Shown here: piece after piece, positions 1 to 8,471 of the stretch | Numbering within the stretch: position 1 is the stretch's first letter | Layout: every line of letters begins with the position of its first letter | Origin: Natronorubrum sediminis | Lineage (GTDB): Archaea; Halobacteriota; Halobacteria; Halobacteriales; Natrialbaceae | Reading direction: 5' to 3' | DNA: 64,000 nucleotides | NCBI RefSeq assembly: GCF_900108095.1 | Contig: NZ_FNWL01000001.1 | Location: 434,001-498,000, forward strand | Notes under the pieces: generated by a model | Database searches by the model: none | What the model saw: the letters and a program-made list of their open reading frames with translations, nothing else | What the model was told of the DNA's origin: nothing | Made by a program: the position numbers and the translations under genes

Positions 1-284
1 TCGAGTGCGGTTGGAACTGCCGTCGGCGAGACGGCGTCGATACCGACAACGTCGCCGACGGGTACGACAGGGACGGACGGTTCGGCACGTGCGAGGGCTG
101 AGAGAGACGATTCTCCGTCGGCAATGACGAGCGTCGGGTCTGCGGCGAGAACAGTCTCTACGTCGTCGCGGACCGTCCTCACGTCGTCACTAGCGTCGAT
201 CGAGTCGCCGACCGGAAGTGCGTCGGCCTCTGGCGAGACGACGCCGACGACCACCTGCTCGTTCGGAGGCCACGCGAGGTCCAT
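1..284 (-). CDS. Partial protein, possibly haloarchaeal NAD kinase-like
   Basis: An open minus-strand frame runs from an ATG at 284 off the left edge. The visible N-terminus begins MDLAWPPNEQVVVGVVSP and has alternating short beta strands and Ala/Asp-rich helices, including LVIADGESSLSALAR followed by VPVVPVGDVVGIDAV. That layout resembles the N-terminal nucleotide-binding half of the haloarchaeal ATP-NAD kinase-like family, but the catalytic GGDGT-type motif is not visible, so the assignment is tentative. The M28 peptidase gene ends 43 nt upstream on the same strand, so the two may be cotranscribed. The family name is a recollection of pattern, not an alignment. Confidence 0.45.
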   Translation of the reverse strand, partial: MDLAWPPNEQVVVGVVSPEADALPVGDSIDASDDVRTVRDDVETVLAADPTLVIADGESSLSALARAEPSVPVVPVGDVVGIDAVSPTAVPTAL

Positions 285-327
285 ACCACCAGTTCGGGTA
301 GCGCAGAAAAAAGCGTGCGGGGGGAAG

Positions 328-1638
328 TTACTCGTCGTACGGCCAATCGCCGGTTCGGCGCATGCCCTCGGCGAGGTTCTGCGCCTCGAGGTCGTCCGCA
401 ATCTCCGCGGGCGAACGCCGCTCGACGTCGACGGCCTCGCGTGCGAGGTGGACCGTCAGGTCGGTCAGTAAGATCGCCTGTTCGCGAAGCGTTCGCTGCT
501 CGAGTTTTTCGAATGTGTCGGCGAAGGTGTGTCCCCAGCCCCGCCCAACGTCCTCGGACGTCGATTTGACGTGATAGCCGGGGACGCCCCACTGGACGAA
601 CGGCCAGTGATCGCTGTGAGGGCCCAATTTCGGCACGGTCTCGATCGGGTGACCGTAGCGGCTGGCGATCTCGTCCGCAGCAGCCTCGAGATCGTCGAAT
701 CCGTGGGTGGTGAACGAGAGCGTTCGATCACGGACGACGCCGTCGTTGTTGACGATGGCCGTGATCGTGTCGTGATCGGTCGTCTCGGCGTGGTACGCAG
801 AGCCGACGAGGCCGACTTCCTCCGCGCCGTAGGCGACGAACTCGACGCGCGTCTCGAGGTCGTCTTCGCGCGCAGCGAGTGCGTTCGCGATCTCGAGAAC
901 CATCGCCGTTCCAGCCCCGTTGTCGAGTGCCCCCTCTGCGATGTCGTGGGCGTCGACGTGACTCGTCACGAGCACGCGTTCGTCCGTCTCCGGGCCGAGT
1001 TCCGCGTGGACGTTCTGGCTCTCGGCCGCGTGGATATCTGCGTCGATCGTCAGTTCGATTTCGTCGCCGTCGAATCGACGAGCCAATCGCGCGCCGGTCT
1101 CACTCGAGACGCCGACGGCCGGAATCTCGCCGATTGGATCGTCTTCGGTCCCCACGCTTCCCGTCGGTGGGAGACAGCCTTCGACGTGATTTCGGTAGAT
1201 GAACCCGACAGCACCGCTCTCGACGGCGTTATAGTACTTCTCTCGGCGGTGAATGTAGCGCTCGTAGTGGCCCGGAATGTCGCTTCGCACCATGACGATC
1301 GTCCCCTCGAGATCGGTCTCGGCGAAGTCCTCGGGCAGTCCGTAGCCGAGGTCGACCAGTGGTGCCGTGACCTGATCGGACGGACTTCGAGGGAGGGCGA
1401 TACACTCCTGTGTCGTCTCGCCGGCCTCGATCGAACTGTCGCCGCGCGTCCAGCCCTGAATCTCGAACGACTCGAGGCGGGCGTTTCGTGCCCCTGCCTC
1501 CTCGAGTGCGTCACGCGTTCGTTCGGCGGCGACTCGTTCGCCGTCACTGCCCGCCATTCTGGTCTCAAGATCGACGAGTGTCTCGAGGTGGTTCCAGCCA
1601 ACGTCGCTCGTAAACACTTCACTGATCCACGATGTCAT
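328..1638 (-). CDS. M28 family zinc aminopeptidase
   Basis: A 436-residue M28-type metallopeptidase expected to remove N-terminal residues with a two-zinc centre. The ligands of the co-catalytic site can be read in order: SHVDAH (His227, Asp229), ALDNGAG (Asp239), YGAEEVG (Glu273 general base, Glu274), NNDG (Asp299) and WGHTFADT (His370). Residues about 90-210 between the N-terminal segment and the catalytic core look like an inserted protease-associated-type domain. No signal peptide is visible, so it is probably cytoplasmic. It diverges from the polyprenyl synthase gene, and a 113-bp region separates the two starts. The partial gene downstream probably shares its transcript. Confidence 0.88.
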   Translation of the reverse strand: MTSWISEVFTSDVGWNHLETLVDLETRMAGSDGERVAAERTRDALEEAGARNARLESFEIQGWTRGDSSIEAGETTQECIALPRSPSDQVTAPLVDLGYGLPEDFAETDLEGTIVMVRSDIPGHYERYIHRREKYYNAVESGAVGFIYRNHVEGCLPPTGSVGTEDDPIGEIPAVGVSSETGARLARRFDGDEIELTIDADIHAAESQNVHAELGPETDERVLVTSHVDAHDIAEGALDNGAGTAMVLEIANALAAREDDLETRVEFVAYGAEEVGLVGSAYHAETTDHDTITAIVNNDGVVRDRTLSFTTHGFDDLEAAADEIASRYGHPIETVPKLGPHSDHWPFVQWGVPGYHVKSTSEDVGRGWGHTFADTFEKLEQRTLREQAILLTDLTVHLAREAVDVERRSPAEIADDLEAQNLAEGMRRTGDWPYDE

Positions 1639-1689
1639 ATGCTTACACAGAACGGAGGAGTGGGTAATTGTACCGTTCGCGGAAGAGAT

Positions 1690-1714
1690 AGTTTCACTAC
1701 TGACAAGTGAAACT
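1690..1714. promoter_or_regulatory. 9-7-9 inverted repeat, candidate operator
   Basis: A perfect inverted repeat, AGTTTCACT - 7 nt - AGTGAAACT, ends 7 nt before the T-run TATA box of the polyprenyl synthase gene. It lies between two divergent genes. The symmetry and position suit a dimeric repressor or activator site overlapping the transcription factor B recognition region. No regulator is identified. Confidence 0.5.
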
Positions 1715-1720
1715 GGGAAT

Positions 1721-1728
1721 CTTTTTTA
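1721..1728 (+). promoter_or_regulatory. TATA box of polyprenyl synthase gene
   Basis: CTTTTTTA is centred about 27 nt upstream of the ATG at 1752, the spacing of a leaderless haloarchaeal promoter. This supports starting the gene at 1752 rather than at the in-frame GTG at 1707, which would precede the TATA box. Confidence 0.6.
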
Positions 1729-1751
1729 CGCCACTCTCTCACGATTCGAGT

Positions 1752-2816
1752 ATGCGGGAGACGCTTGCCGACTGGCGCCCGGCTATTGACGACGCAATCG
1801 CCGATCTGGTCCCACGCGAGATCGACGACGAGTACCTCGAGTCGTACTTCGGCGAACCGACGTACGAGTACGACCCATACGCCGTCCAGCGATCGCTCTC
1901 GACGCCGCTTTGGGACTTGCTCGATCGAGGGGGGAAACGCTGGCGGGCCGTGCTCTTTCTCGTCTTCATCGAGGGGTTCGGCGAAGATCCCGCCGAATAC
2001 GTCCACTACGCCTGTATACCCGAGATCCTCCACAACGGGACGATCATCGTCGACGACGTCGAAGACGGCGCAACGATCCGTCGGGGTGAGCGAGCGCTCC
2101 ACCACCTCTACGGACAGGACATCGCCCTCAACGCGGGCAACGCGTTGTACTTCCTGCCGCTGAAAGTCCTGAGCGACCGGGCGGACGAGATTCCAGCGGA
2201 TCGTCGTCTCGAGGCCTTCGAGATGCTCATGTACGAACTCAATCGAACCCACCTCGGACAGGGGATGGACATCTGCTGGCACAACGAACACGCCACCCGC
2301 GCTACGCCCGAGCAATACCTCGAGATGTGTGCGTGCAAGACGGGGTGTCTCGCGCGGATCGTCGCCCGTCTCGCGGCGATCCTCACCGACCAACCTGCCG
2401 AAGTCGAGCAGGCTGTCGCCACCTACGCTGAACTGACGGCCGTCGCCTTCCAGATCGGCGACGATATTCTCGACGTCGAACACTCTCTGGGCAGAGCCGG
2501 CGACTTCGGCAAGGAGTTCGGTAACGACATCCGCGAAGGCAAGCAAACGTTGCTGGTCATCCACGCCCTCCAGGAGAGCGACCCCGATCAGGCCGAGCGT
2601 CTCCAGAACATTCTGAGTGCCGACTCGAACACCGACGAGGAAGTCGCGGCGGCCCTCTCGATCATCGAGGACGCCGGCAGCCTCGAGTACGCGCGCGAAC
2701 GCGCCCTCGAACTCTCAGCACAGGCCCGTCGCGAAATCGACGCCCTCGAGTTCGACGAGGAGACCACCCGAAAGCTCCGGGAGTTCACCGAGTTCGTGAT
2801 CGAACGCGAGGAATAA
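1752..2816 (+). CDS. Polyprenyl diphosphate synthase (geranylgeranyl/farnesylgeranyl type)
   Basis: A 354-residue trans-isoprenyl diphosphate synthase that condenses allylic diphosphates with isopentenyl diphosphate, making precursors of archaeal ether lipids or quinone and carotenoid side chains. Family motifs are present: GGKRWR at 60-65, the first aspartate-rich motif DDVED at 101-105, LGQGMD near 168-173 and the second motif DDILD at 247-251. Chain length cannot be set from the motifs alone. The start is chosen from the TATA box 27 nt upstream. An unusual inverted repeat lies just upstream of the promoter, so this gene may be regulated separately from other isoprenoid synthases of the cell. 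Confidence 0.9.
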   Translation: MRETLADWRPAIDDAIADLVPREIDDEYLESYFGEPTYEYDPYAVQRSLSTPLWDLLDRGGKRWRAVLFLVFIEGFGEDPAEYVHYACIPEILHNGTIIVDDVEDGATIRRGERALHHLYGQDIALNAGNALYFLPLKVLSDRADEIPADRRLEAFEMLMYELNRTHLGQGMDICWHNEHATRATPEQYLEMCACKTGCLARIVARLAAILTDQPAEVEQAVATYAELTAVAFQIGDDILDVEHSLGRAGDFGKEFGNDIREGKQTLLVIHALQESDPDQAERLQNILSADSNTDEEVAAALSIIEDAGSLEYARERALELSAQARREIDALEFDEETTRKLREFTEFVIEREE

Positions 2817-2875
2817 CACCCAGTATTCCACCGGAAACCACAACAGTCTCGGTTGCCTCCGTCTAACACTGGCCC

Positions 2876-3142
2876 GTGAGCGTCGACCGAGAACCGGGCA
2901 ACCGACGGCGACTCGTAGGAACGCTCCTCGCAGCGACTGCCGTCGCCACCGTCGGTGGGGCACTCCTCGGCTTCTTCCTTCCGACGGCCGTTGGCCTCGA
3001 GGAACTGGTCGTCCTCGAGATGACGGTGCCGATCACGCCCTCGTCGGTCGGCTTGTACGCGGGCGTAATCGTCGGCGTCTTTCTCCTCACGCTGGGTCTC
3101 GTCGTCGCTGCGGTCTCACACTTCGACGACGAGACCGTCTGA
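2876..3142 (+). CDS. Small two-helix membrane protein, unknown function
   Basis: An 88-residue protein starting at a GTG (MSVDREPGNRRR). It has a basic N-terminus, a first hydrophobic helix at about 13-33 (LVGTLLAATAVATVGGALLG), a short acidic/hydrophobic loop, a second helix at about 58-80 (GLYAGVIVGVFLLTLGLVVA) and an acidic tail FDDETV. The charge pattern puts both termini inside. It lies 59 nt after the polyprenyl synthase and 56 nt before the next plus-strand membrane gene, so these three may form one transcript. I do not recognise a family with a known function. Confidence 0.65.
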   Translation: MSVDREPGNRRRLVGTLLAATAVATVGGALLGFFLPTAVGLEELVVLEMTVPITPSSVGLYAGVIVGVFLLTLGLVVAAVSHFDDETV

Positions 3143-3198
3143 TTGCTCGCCCTCGCGCAGTCGGGGGAATTATGCGCGCTCGCCGGAAACCGGCCGGT

Positions 3199-4146
3199 AT
3201 GTCGTTCGCAGACGTTCTCGTCGTCAGCGCCGTCGCCATGGTAGGGGTTGGTATCGTCACCGGTAGCATCACTATCGTGCGGACCGGCATGCGACGAGTT
3301 CGGACGGTTCGAACGATTCGCGAGAACGGTCCGACGCCAGTGGGTGAACTCACCACGACCACGGACCCGATCAGGGTCGATGGGATTGTACGGGCAAGCG
3401 AAGACGGAACGCTCGAGGCGCCGCTTTCTGGCGACTCGTGCGTGGCGTACGCCGTCGACGCTCGGTCAGTGGTCGAAGCGAGTGACGGCGGCGAGCGCGC
3501 AGCAAGCGAACACACCGCCGCCGACGTCGTCCGTCAGCGAGACGGACAGGCGACGGGCCGAACGCGATTCGTCGTCGAAGACGAGTACGACGCCGTCTCG
3601 GTCGACCCGTCGAACGCCACGCTCTCGCTCTCGGGCGGACAGCCAAGCGCCGACCCCGACTCACAGACACCGTCGTGGACCGCCGAACGAGCCCTTTCCC
3701 AGCCAGCGAGACGTCGACTCGAGGATGAGAATCTCCTTCGTCCCGGCGATTTCGGCGGAGGCGACACCAGAACCTCCAGTGTTCACGACGGTCACGAACC
3801 GAGCGACCAGAGCGGCGGTATCGTCCGTCAGTACCGCGAACGACGCCTCGGGCCCGGCGATGACGTCTCCGTGCTCGGTGGCCGCGTCGTCGACTCGAGT
3901 GACTCTGTCGGTGCCGTCGGTTACAATGAGTCCGCTGGCACCGTCAGTCCCAGTGAACCCGTTGGCACCGTCAGTGCTGATGAGACTGGCTGGTTCGAAA
4001 TCTCGAACGTGGGTCACTTCGACGTGCTCGCAGCCAAGCGACGAACCGGCACCATGTACGTCCTCTTCGGCGGCTTACTCCTCGTTCCGGGGCTCGGCTT
4101 CTCGCTGGCGGGACTCGTCGGCCTTCTTTCGACGCTCGTCTTGTAG
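3199..4146 (+). CDS. GIDE-like membrane protein (E3-ligase-type family, archaeal)
   Basis: A 315-residue membrane protein. The first helix (about 5-27, VLVVSAVAMVGVGIVTGSIT) is followed by a long soluble region and a C-terminal hydrophobic hairpin (about 280-315). The soluble part has the GIDE pattern: PIRVDGIVRASEDGTLEAPLSGDSCVAY (in two pieces: strand, then SGDSCVAY), then RFVVEDEYDAVSVDPSNATL, and late in the chain GDDVSVLGGRV. Eukaryotic GIDE/MUL1 proteins add a RING finger; none is seen here, so ubiquitin-ligase activity should not be inferred. Residues 215-260 are Ser/Val/Gly repeats (DSVGAVG..SAGTVSPSEPVGTVS). The start at 3199 is preferred, with 3172 as an alternative. Confidence 0.6.
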   Translation: MSFADVLVVSAVAMVGVGIVTGSITIVRTGMRRVRTVRTIRENGPTPVGELTTTTDPIRVDGIVRASEDGTLEAPLSGDSCVAYAVDARSVVEASDGGERAASEHTAADVVRQRDGQATGRTRFVVEDEYDAVSVDPSNATLSLSGGQPSADPDSQTPSWTAERALSQPARRRLEDENLLRPGDFGGGDTRTSSVHDGHEPSDQSGGIVRQYRERRLGPGDDVSVLGGRVVDSSDSVGAVGYNESAGTVSPSEPVGTVSADETGWFEISNVGHFDVLAAKRRTGTMYVLFGGLLLVPGLGFSLAGLVGLLSTLVL

Positions 4147-4166
4147 CGAATCTGGTGGTGAGGGGC

Positions 4167-5867
4167 TTACGCGAGTCCGATCTCCTCGCTGTACGCACCG
4201 TGTGCGTCCTCGAAGACTTGCATGATCTCGCCTACCGTCGCGTACGCTTTCACGGCCTCGACGAGCACCGGAATGGTGTTTTCACCGCGGTCGATCGTAC
4301 GTTGGAGTTCCTCGAGTGCGTCCTCGACAGCCGCGTCGTCTCGCTGGGCTTTGACCTGCTCGAGGCGCTCGAGTTGGCGTTCGGCCGTCGTCTCGTCGAT
4401 CTTGAGCGTTTCTGGGCTGGTGTCTTCCTCGAGGGTGAACTCGTTGACGCCGACGACGACCTCTTCGCCGCGCTCGACGCGTTCTTGGTACTCGTAGGAG
4501 GCGTCCTGAATCTCGCGGAGGAAGTAGCCGTCGTCGATCCCCTTCAAGACGCCGTCGCGCATGGACCCCTCACCCATCTCGCGAATCTCCGTCAAGTAGC
4601 GCATCGTTCGCTCTTCGGTTTCGTCGGTGAGGGCTTCGACTGCAAAACTGCCGCCCATCGGATCGACGATGTCTGCGGCACCCGACTCCTCGGCGATGAT
4701 CTGCTGGGTGCGGAGTGCGACTCGGACGGCGTCTTCGGAGGGAAGGGCGAGCGCTTCGTCGAAACTGTTCGTGTGCAGAGACTGCGTCCCGCCGAGGACG
4801 CCCGCGAGCGCCTGAATCGTCACTCGAACGACGTTATTCATCGGTTGTTGAGCCGTCAGCGATTGGCCCGCGGTCTGGGTGTGGAACTTCAGTTGCTTCG
4901 ATTCGTCTCGGCCCGCGTCGTACCACTCGTCCATCACCCGGGCGTAGATCCGTCTGGCCGCCCGGTACTTGGCGATCTCCTCGAAAAAGGAGTTGTGGCA
5001 GTTGAAGAAAAAGGAGAGTCGCGGCGCGAACTCGTCGACGGTGAGTCCGCGGTCCATCGCGTCCTCGACGTACGCGAAGCCGTCGGCGAGCGTGAAGGCG
5101 AGTTCTTGCACGGCCGTGGAACCGGCCTCACGGATGTGGTACCCGGAAACCGAAATTGGGTGGAATTTCGGCGTCTCTTCCGTGCTGAACTCGAGGACGT
5201 CCGTCACGAGTTTGAGGGAAGGCTCCGGTGGAACGACCCACTCCTTTTGGGCGATGAACTCCTTGAACATGTCGTTCTGGAGGGTGCCACGGATGTTCTC
5301 GCGGGGAACTCCCTGCTGGTCCGCCATCGCGATGTACATCGCGTAGATCACCGGCGCGGAGGGGTTGATCGTAAACGAAGTCGAAATCTCCTCGAGATCG
5401 ATACCGTCGAAGAGGATCTCCATATCCCGCAGGGTATCGACGGCGACGCCCTCTTTGCCGATCTCGCCCTCGCTCATGCGGTCGTCCGAGTCGAGTCCCA
5501 TGAGTGTCGGCATGTCGAACGCCACCGAGAGTCCGGTCTGTCCCTCGTTGATCAGGTAATGAAACCGCTCATTGGTCTCCTCTGCGGTCCCGAAACCGGC
5601 GAATTGACGCATCGTCCACGTGCGTCCGCGGTACATCGTCGGGTAGGGGCCGCGAGTGTAGGGTTCCTCGCCCGGAAAGCCCAGGTCCTCGAGGTAATCG
5701 AGGTCCGCGACGTCCTCGGGCGTGTACAGGCGATCCACGTCGATATTCGAGACGGTCGCGAAGTTATCCTGTCGTTCACCGTGACGCTCGAGGACCGGAT
5801 CGAGCGTGTCAGTCTCCCACTTCTCGCCAGACTCTCGAATCGCCTCGAGGTCCTCGTCGTCGTACAT
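4167..5867 (-). CDS. mcmA: Methylmalonyl-CoA mutase, large (catalytic) subunit
   Basis: A 566-residue protein matching the TIM-barrel catalytic part of adenosylcobalamin-dependent methylmalonyl-CoA mutase, which interconverts (R)-methylmalonyl-CoA and succinyl-CoA in propionate metabolism and haloarchaeal carbon pathways. Signature stretches are YTRGPYPTMYRGR and TMRQFAGFGTAEETN at about residues 70-97, and the TAGQSLTAQQPMNNVVR segment near 330. The chain stops after the barrel and a helical linker, so the C-terminal cobalamin-binding domain is absent. Haloarchaea usually encode that domain as a separate small subunit, which is not in this window. Start at 5867 (MYDDEDLE) is chosen by family convention; 15 more residues upstream are possible. 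It converges on the GIDE-like gene. Confidence 0.93.
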   Translation of the reverse strand: MYDDEDLEAIRESGEKWETDTLDPVLERHGERQDNFATVSNIDVDRLYTPEDVADLDYLEDLGFPGEEPYTRGPYPTMYRGRTWTMRQFAGFGTAEETNERFHYLINEGQTGLSVAFDMPTLMGLDSDDRMSEGEIGKEGVAVDTLRDMEILFDGIDLEEISTSFTINPSAPVIYAMYIAMADQQGVPRENIRGTLQNDMFKEFIAQKEWVVPPEPSLKLVTDVLEFSTEETPKFHPISVSGYHIREAGSTAVQELAFTLADGFAYVEDAMDRGLTVDEFAPRLSFFFNCHNSFFEEIAKYRAARRIYARVMDEWYDAGRDESKQLKFHTQTAGQSLTAQQPMNNVVRVTIQALAGVLGGTQSLHTNSFDEALALPSEDAVRVALRTQQIIAEESGAADIVDPMGGSFAVEALTDETEERTMRYLTEIREMGEGSMRDGVLKGIDDGYFLREIQDASYEYQERVERGEEVVVGVNEFTLEEDTSPETLKIDETTAERQLERLEQVKAQRDDAAVEDALEELQRTIDRGENTIPVLVEAVKAYATVGEIMQVFEDAHGAYSEEIGLA

Positions 5868-5968
5868 GCTCGTAATATTTGCCACCGACCGATGTAAGGA
5901 TTCGGGAGCCAACAGGTTGGGACGAGACTCCTCATCGAGTTGTGAGATAGACTTCCGCGACGACTATG

Positions 5969-6772
5969 CTAGCGAGATTGGAGACGTTTCGTCGTCTGGA
6001 CGAGCGGGTGACGCGCGTAGTCGACGATGTCGATATCGTCGATTTGCTCGAGTTCTTCTTTTTCGGCTGTCTCGGCCATGCCGAGATCGATTTCGTGATC
6101 GACGACGATGACGTAGGCGTCCATCTCGTCGATGCCGAGGCGGTCCGAGGCGAGTACCCGGTGGTGGCCGTCTGCGAGCAATAAGGTCCCATCGTTGTCG
6201 ATGACAACTAACGGCTCTGCGAGGCCGCGTTCGAGTTCGTAGCGCCGTCCCTCGAGTTCGTCTGCGTAGACGCGCCCCTGTGTCGGCGTGAGTTCCGCCA
6301 GCGAGACCGTTCGGCGTTCTTGCGTTAAATTCGTGTTGTGGATCTGTTCGAGCGTCCGCATCAGCTTCCCGACCTTCTCGGGCGTCGCGCGTTCGATCTG
6401 GCTACGGATCACGTCGGCGTTCGAGATGATTCCGACGAGGTTACCTGCGTCGTCGACGACGGGAAGTTTCTGGATTCCCGAACGGAGGATGACGCGGGCG
6501 GCGTCGGTTACTTTCATATCCGGGTGTGCGACCAGCAGGTCTGTCGTCATCACCTTGAAAATCGGTTCGCCGTCGTCGGCCAGTAACAGGTCTCGAGCGC
6601 TGACGAATCCTTCGACGCGTCGTCGTTCACAGACGGGGAAACCGCTGTGCTCGTCGCTGCCAGCGATTCGCTCCGCGACGTCACCGACGGTTTCATCGGG
6701 GGTGACGGTCACGACATCGCGCGTCATGTACTCGTTGACCTGGGGCTTCGTTCCGTCCGACGCGACCTCCAT
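5969..6772 (-). CDS. Two CBS domains fused to a ParB/sulfiredoxin-like domain
   Basis: A 267-residue protein with two CBS repeats (about 10-60, VNEYMTRDVVTVTPDETVGDVA; about 75-125, VMTTDLLVAHPDMKVTDAARV) that normally bind adenine nucleotides. A ParB-like nuclease/kinase fold follows (about 150-235) with the hallmark LLLADGHHRVLAS. The fusion is recurrent in haloarchaea; its substrate is unknown. The ParB GHHR motif can act as an ATPase/CTPase-type or serine-kinase-type site, so an adenylate-sensing switch is inferred only. Start at 6772 (MEVASDGTKP) is preferred; 6799 is also in frame. It lies 113 nt downstream of the DHH gene on the same strand. Confidence 0.75.
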   Translation of the reverse strand: MEVASDGTKPQVNEYMTRDVVTVTPDETVGDVAERIAGSDEHSGFPVCERRRVEGFVSARDLLLADDGEPIFKVMTTDLLVAHPDMKVTDAARVILRSGIQKLPVVDDAGNLVGIISNADVIRSQIERATPEKVGKLMRTLEQIHNTNLTQERRTVSLAELTPTQGRVYADELEGRRYELERGLAEPLVVIDNDGTLLLADGHHRVLASDRLGIDEMDAYVIVVDHEIDLGMAETAEKEELEQIDDIDIVDYARHPLVQTTKRLQSR

Positions 6773-6885
6773 AGCAGGTTCCACGGTCTCCGCGCGCAAA
6801 AGCGTGTCTTCCCGTCGCTCTCACTCGATCGAGTCCGTCTCCTGAGCCAATCGGGTTCGATGCGGAGTGGTCGCCCGTCTCGGTG

Positions 6886-8430
6886 TCACTGGGACTCTTC
6901 GCCCCGTTGCTTTCCGTCGTCGGCCGTCGGTGGCCCCTCGGTTTCGCCCTCTTCGATATCGAACAGCCACTGACTCGTCTGGGAGTACGCGCCAACTGAG
7001 GACCCTGGTTGAGTGTCGATCGCCTCGAGGAATCGGTTCGTGATCACCTCTTCGACGACGCTCACGATCGATTCGACCTCGTCTTCGTCGTCTGCGCTGG
7101 CGAGAATGCCGACCTCGAGTTGGGCACCGGCCATCCCGGCGTGTCCACCGGCGCTGCCGATTCGTTCGAAGGCGTCTCGAAGCGTTTCGCCGAGGTCGAT
7201 ATCGCTCCCCCGCGAGCGCGCGGAGAGAAACGCCATCTCGTCTTTGAAGCCGAAGACGAGCGTCGACTCGATTCCATCCATCGCCAGCAACTGATCGGCA
7301 GCCTGTGGTAAGGCATCGCGGTTGTTGATCTGGCCGACGCTCGCGACGGCGACTGAGTCGTGTTGAATGCGATTCTTGATGGCCCGCGCGATGGTCTCTA
7401 AAATCTCCCCCTCGATTGTCGGCTGTTCGATCTGCTCGAGGAGCGAGACGTCGACGTGTGGCCAGAGGATCGACGCGGCTTCGAAATCGGCCGGTGAAAC
7501 CTCCCGGCTGAAATCGTTCGTATCGATTCGAATGCCATAGAGCAGCGCCGTCGCCGTCGACTCCCGGGGCTCGAGGCGAAAGCGAGTGAGATAATCCGTC
7601 ATGACGGTACTCGTCGCACCGGCCTGTTCTCGAAGGTCGACGAAGTCGCCCGGAACCGGCCCGCGTGGAGGGTGGTGGTCGATGACGATATCGACGTGAA
7701 GATCCTCGGGGAGTTGGTCGTTGACCCCCGGACGGGAGTGATCGACCAGTGCGAACGCCTCGTACTCCTCGAGTGAATCGTCGGGCGAGAGGTTACGCAA
7801 GTCGAGACCGAGCAAGTTGACCATCGCTCGATTCTCCTGGTGGGAGATATCGCCGAAGTAGCAGGCATCCGCCTCGACGCCGACCTCGGCGGCGATGTCG
7901 ACGAGCGTGACGGCGCTCGCGATGGCGTCCGGATCAGGGTTGTCGTGCATGAAGACGCCCAGGCGTCCGTCAATCGCCGTCAGGTGCTTGCGGAGACCGA
8001 TCGCGGCCCCGGCCGACGGTCGGGCGACGCCGTCGATGATGTGTGAAACCATCGCGTCCGTCGCATCGAGGACGTGATCTGCCAGGTTCTCGAACACCCG
8101 CCGGTCGGATTCCGTCGCGTTCCCGCCGAGGTAGGCGACGATCGACGCCATCGGGAAGCGCTCGCGCGCTCGCTCGAGGGCGACGCGGTTGACGTCGGTG
8201 CGGTCGCTTCCGATGAAAATGACGTCCGGCCGCTCGATGTTGGCGATCATCGACGGGTCGGTCGGATCGCCCGCTCGAGCCGGAATGCTCTCGTCGCGAA
8301 GCGCTTCCACGACGCTTTCGTTCTCGGTGACGACGTGGAGTCGGTCGCTGTCATCACCGGTGCGCTCGGGTATCTGCTCGACCACCTGGCGGCCGACCGT
8401 CGTACACCCGAGCACGAGCCGAAAAACCAT
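6886..8430 (-). CDS. TrkA-N / DHH-DHHA1 phosphoesterase fusion
   Basis: A 514-residue protein. Residues 1-105 form a Rossmann TrkA-N-like nucleotide-binding domain (VLGCTTVGRQVVEQI; FIGSDRTDVN). Residues 150-340 form a DHH phosphoesterase domain with MHDNPDPDAIASA at 161-173, VDHSRP at 229-234 and DHHPP at 251-255, which supply Mn ligands. Residues 345-470 hold a DHHA1 domain with SAGGHAGMAGA. The last 40 residues are a disordered acidic tail. DHH-DHHA1 proteins degrade oligonucleotides or cyclic dinucleotides; with a TrkA-N domain the arrangement recalls ligand-gated GdpP-like enzymes, but the substrate is inferred. It starts 42 nt after nuoN on the same strand, so readthrough from the nuo operon is possible. 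Confidence 0.82.
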   Translation of the reverse strand: MVFRLVLGCTTVGRQVVEQIPERTGDDSDRLHVVTENESVVEALRDESIPARAGDPTDPSMIANIERPDVIFIGSDRTDVNRVALERARERFPMASIVAYLGGNATESDRRVFENLADHVLDATDAMVSHIIDGVARPSAGAAIGLRKHLTAIDGRLGVFMHDNPDPDAIASAVTLVDIAAEVGVEADACYFGDISHQENRAMVNLLGLDLRNLSPDDSLEEYEAFALVDHSRPGVNDQLPEDLHVDIVIDHHPPRGPVPGDFVDLREQAGATSTVMTDYLTRFRLEPRESTATALLYGIRIDTNDFSREVSPADFEAASILWPHVDVSLLEQIEQPTIEGEILETIARAIKNRIQHDSVAVASVGQINNRDALPQAADQLLAMDGIESTLVFGFKDEMAFLSARSRGSDIDLGETLRDAFERIGSAGGHAGMAGAQLEVGILASADDEDEVESIVSVVEEVITNRFLEAIDTQPGSSVGAYSQTSQWLFDIEEGETEGPPTADDGKQRGEESQ

Positions 8431-8471
8431 ATACCGCGCTTTGCAATTCCGATGGGGAAAAGCTACCGGGT

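Noticed and set aside
529-1710. Long plus-strand frame opposite the M28 peptidase
   Set aside because: It mirrors the peptidase and has no domain; high-GC antisense frames are frequent here.
4155-5897. 580-codon plus-strand frame opposite methylmalonyl-CoA mutase
   Set aside because: The minus-strand protein is an unambiguous family match; the plus frame has no motif.
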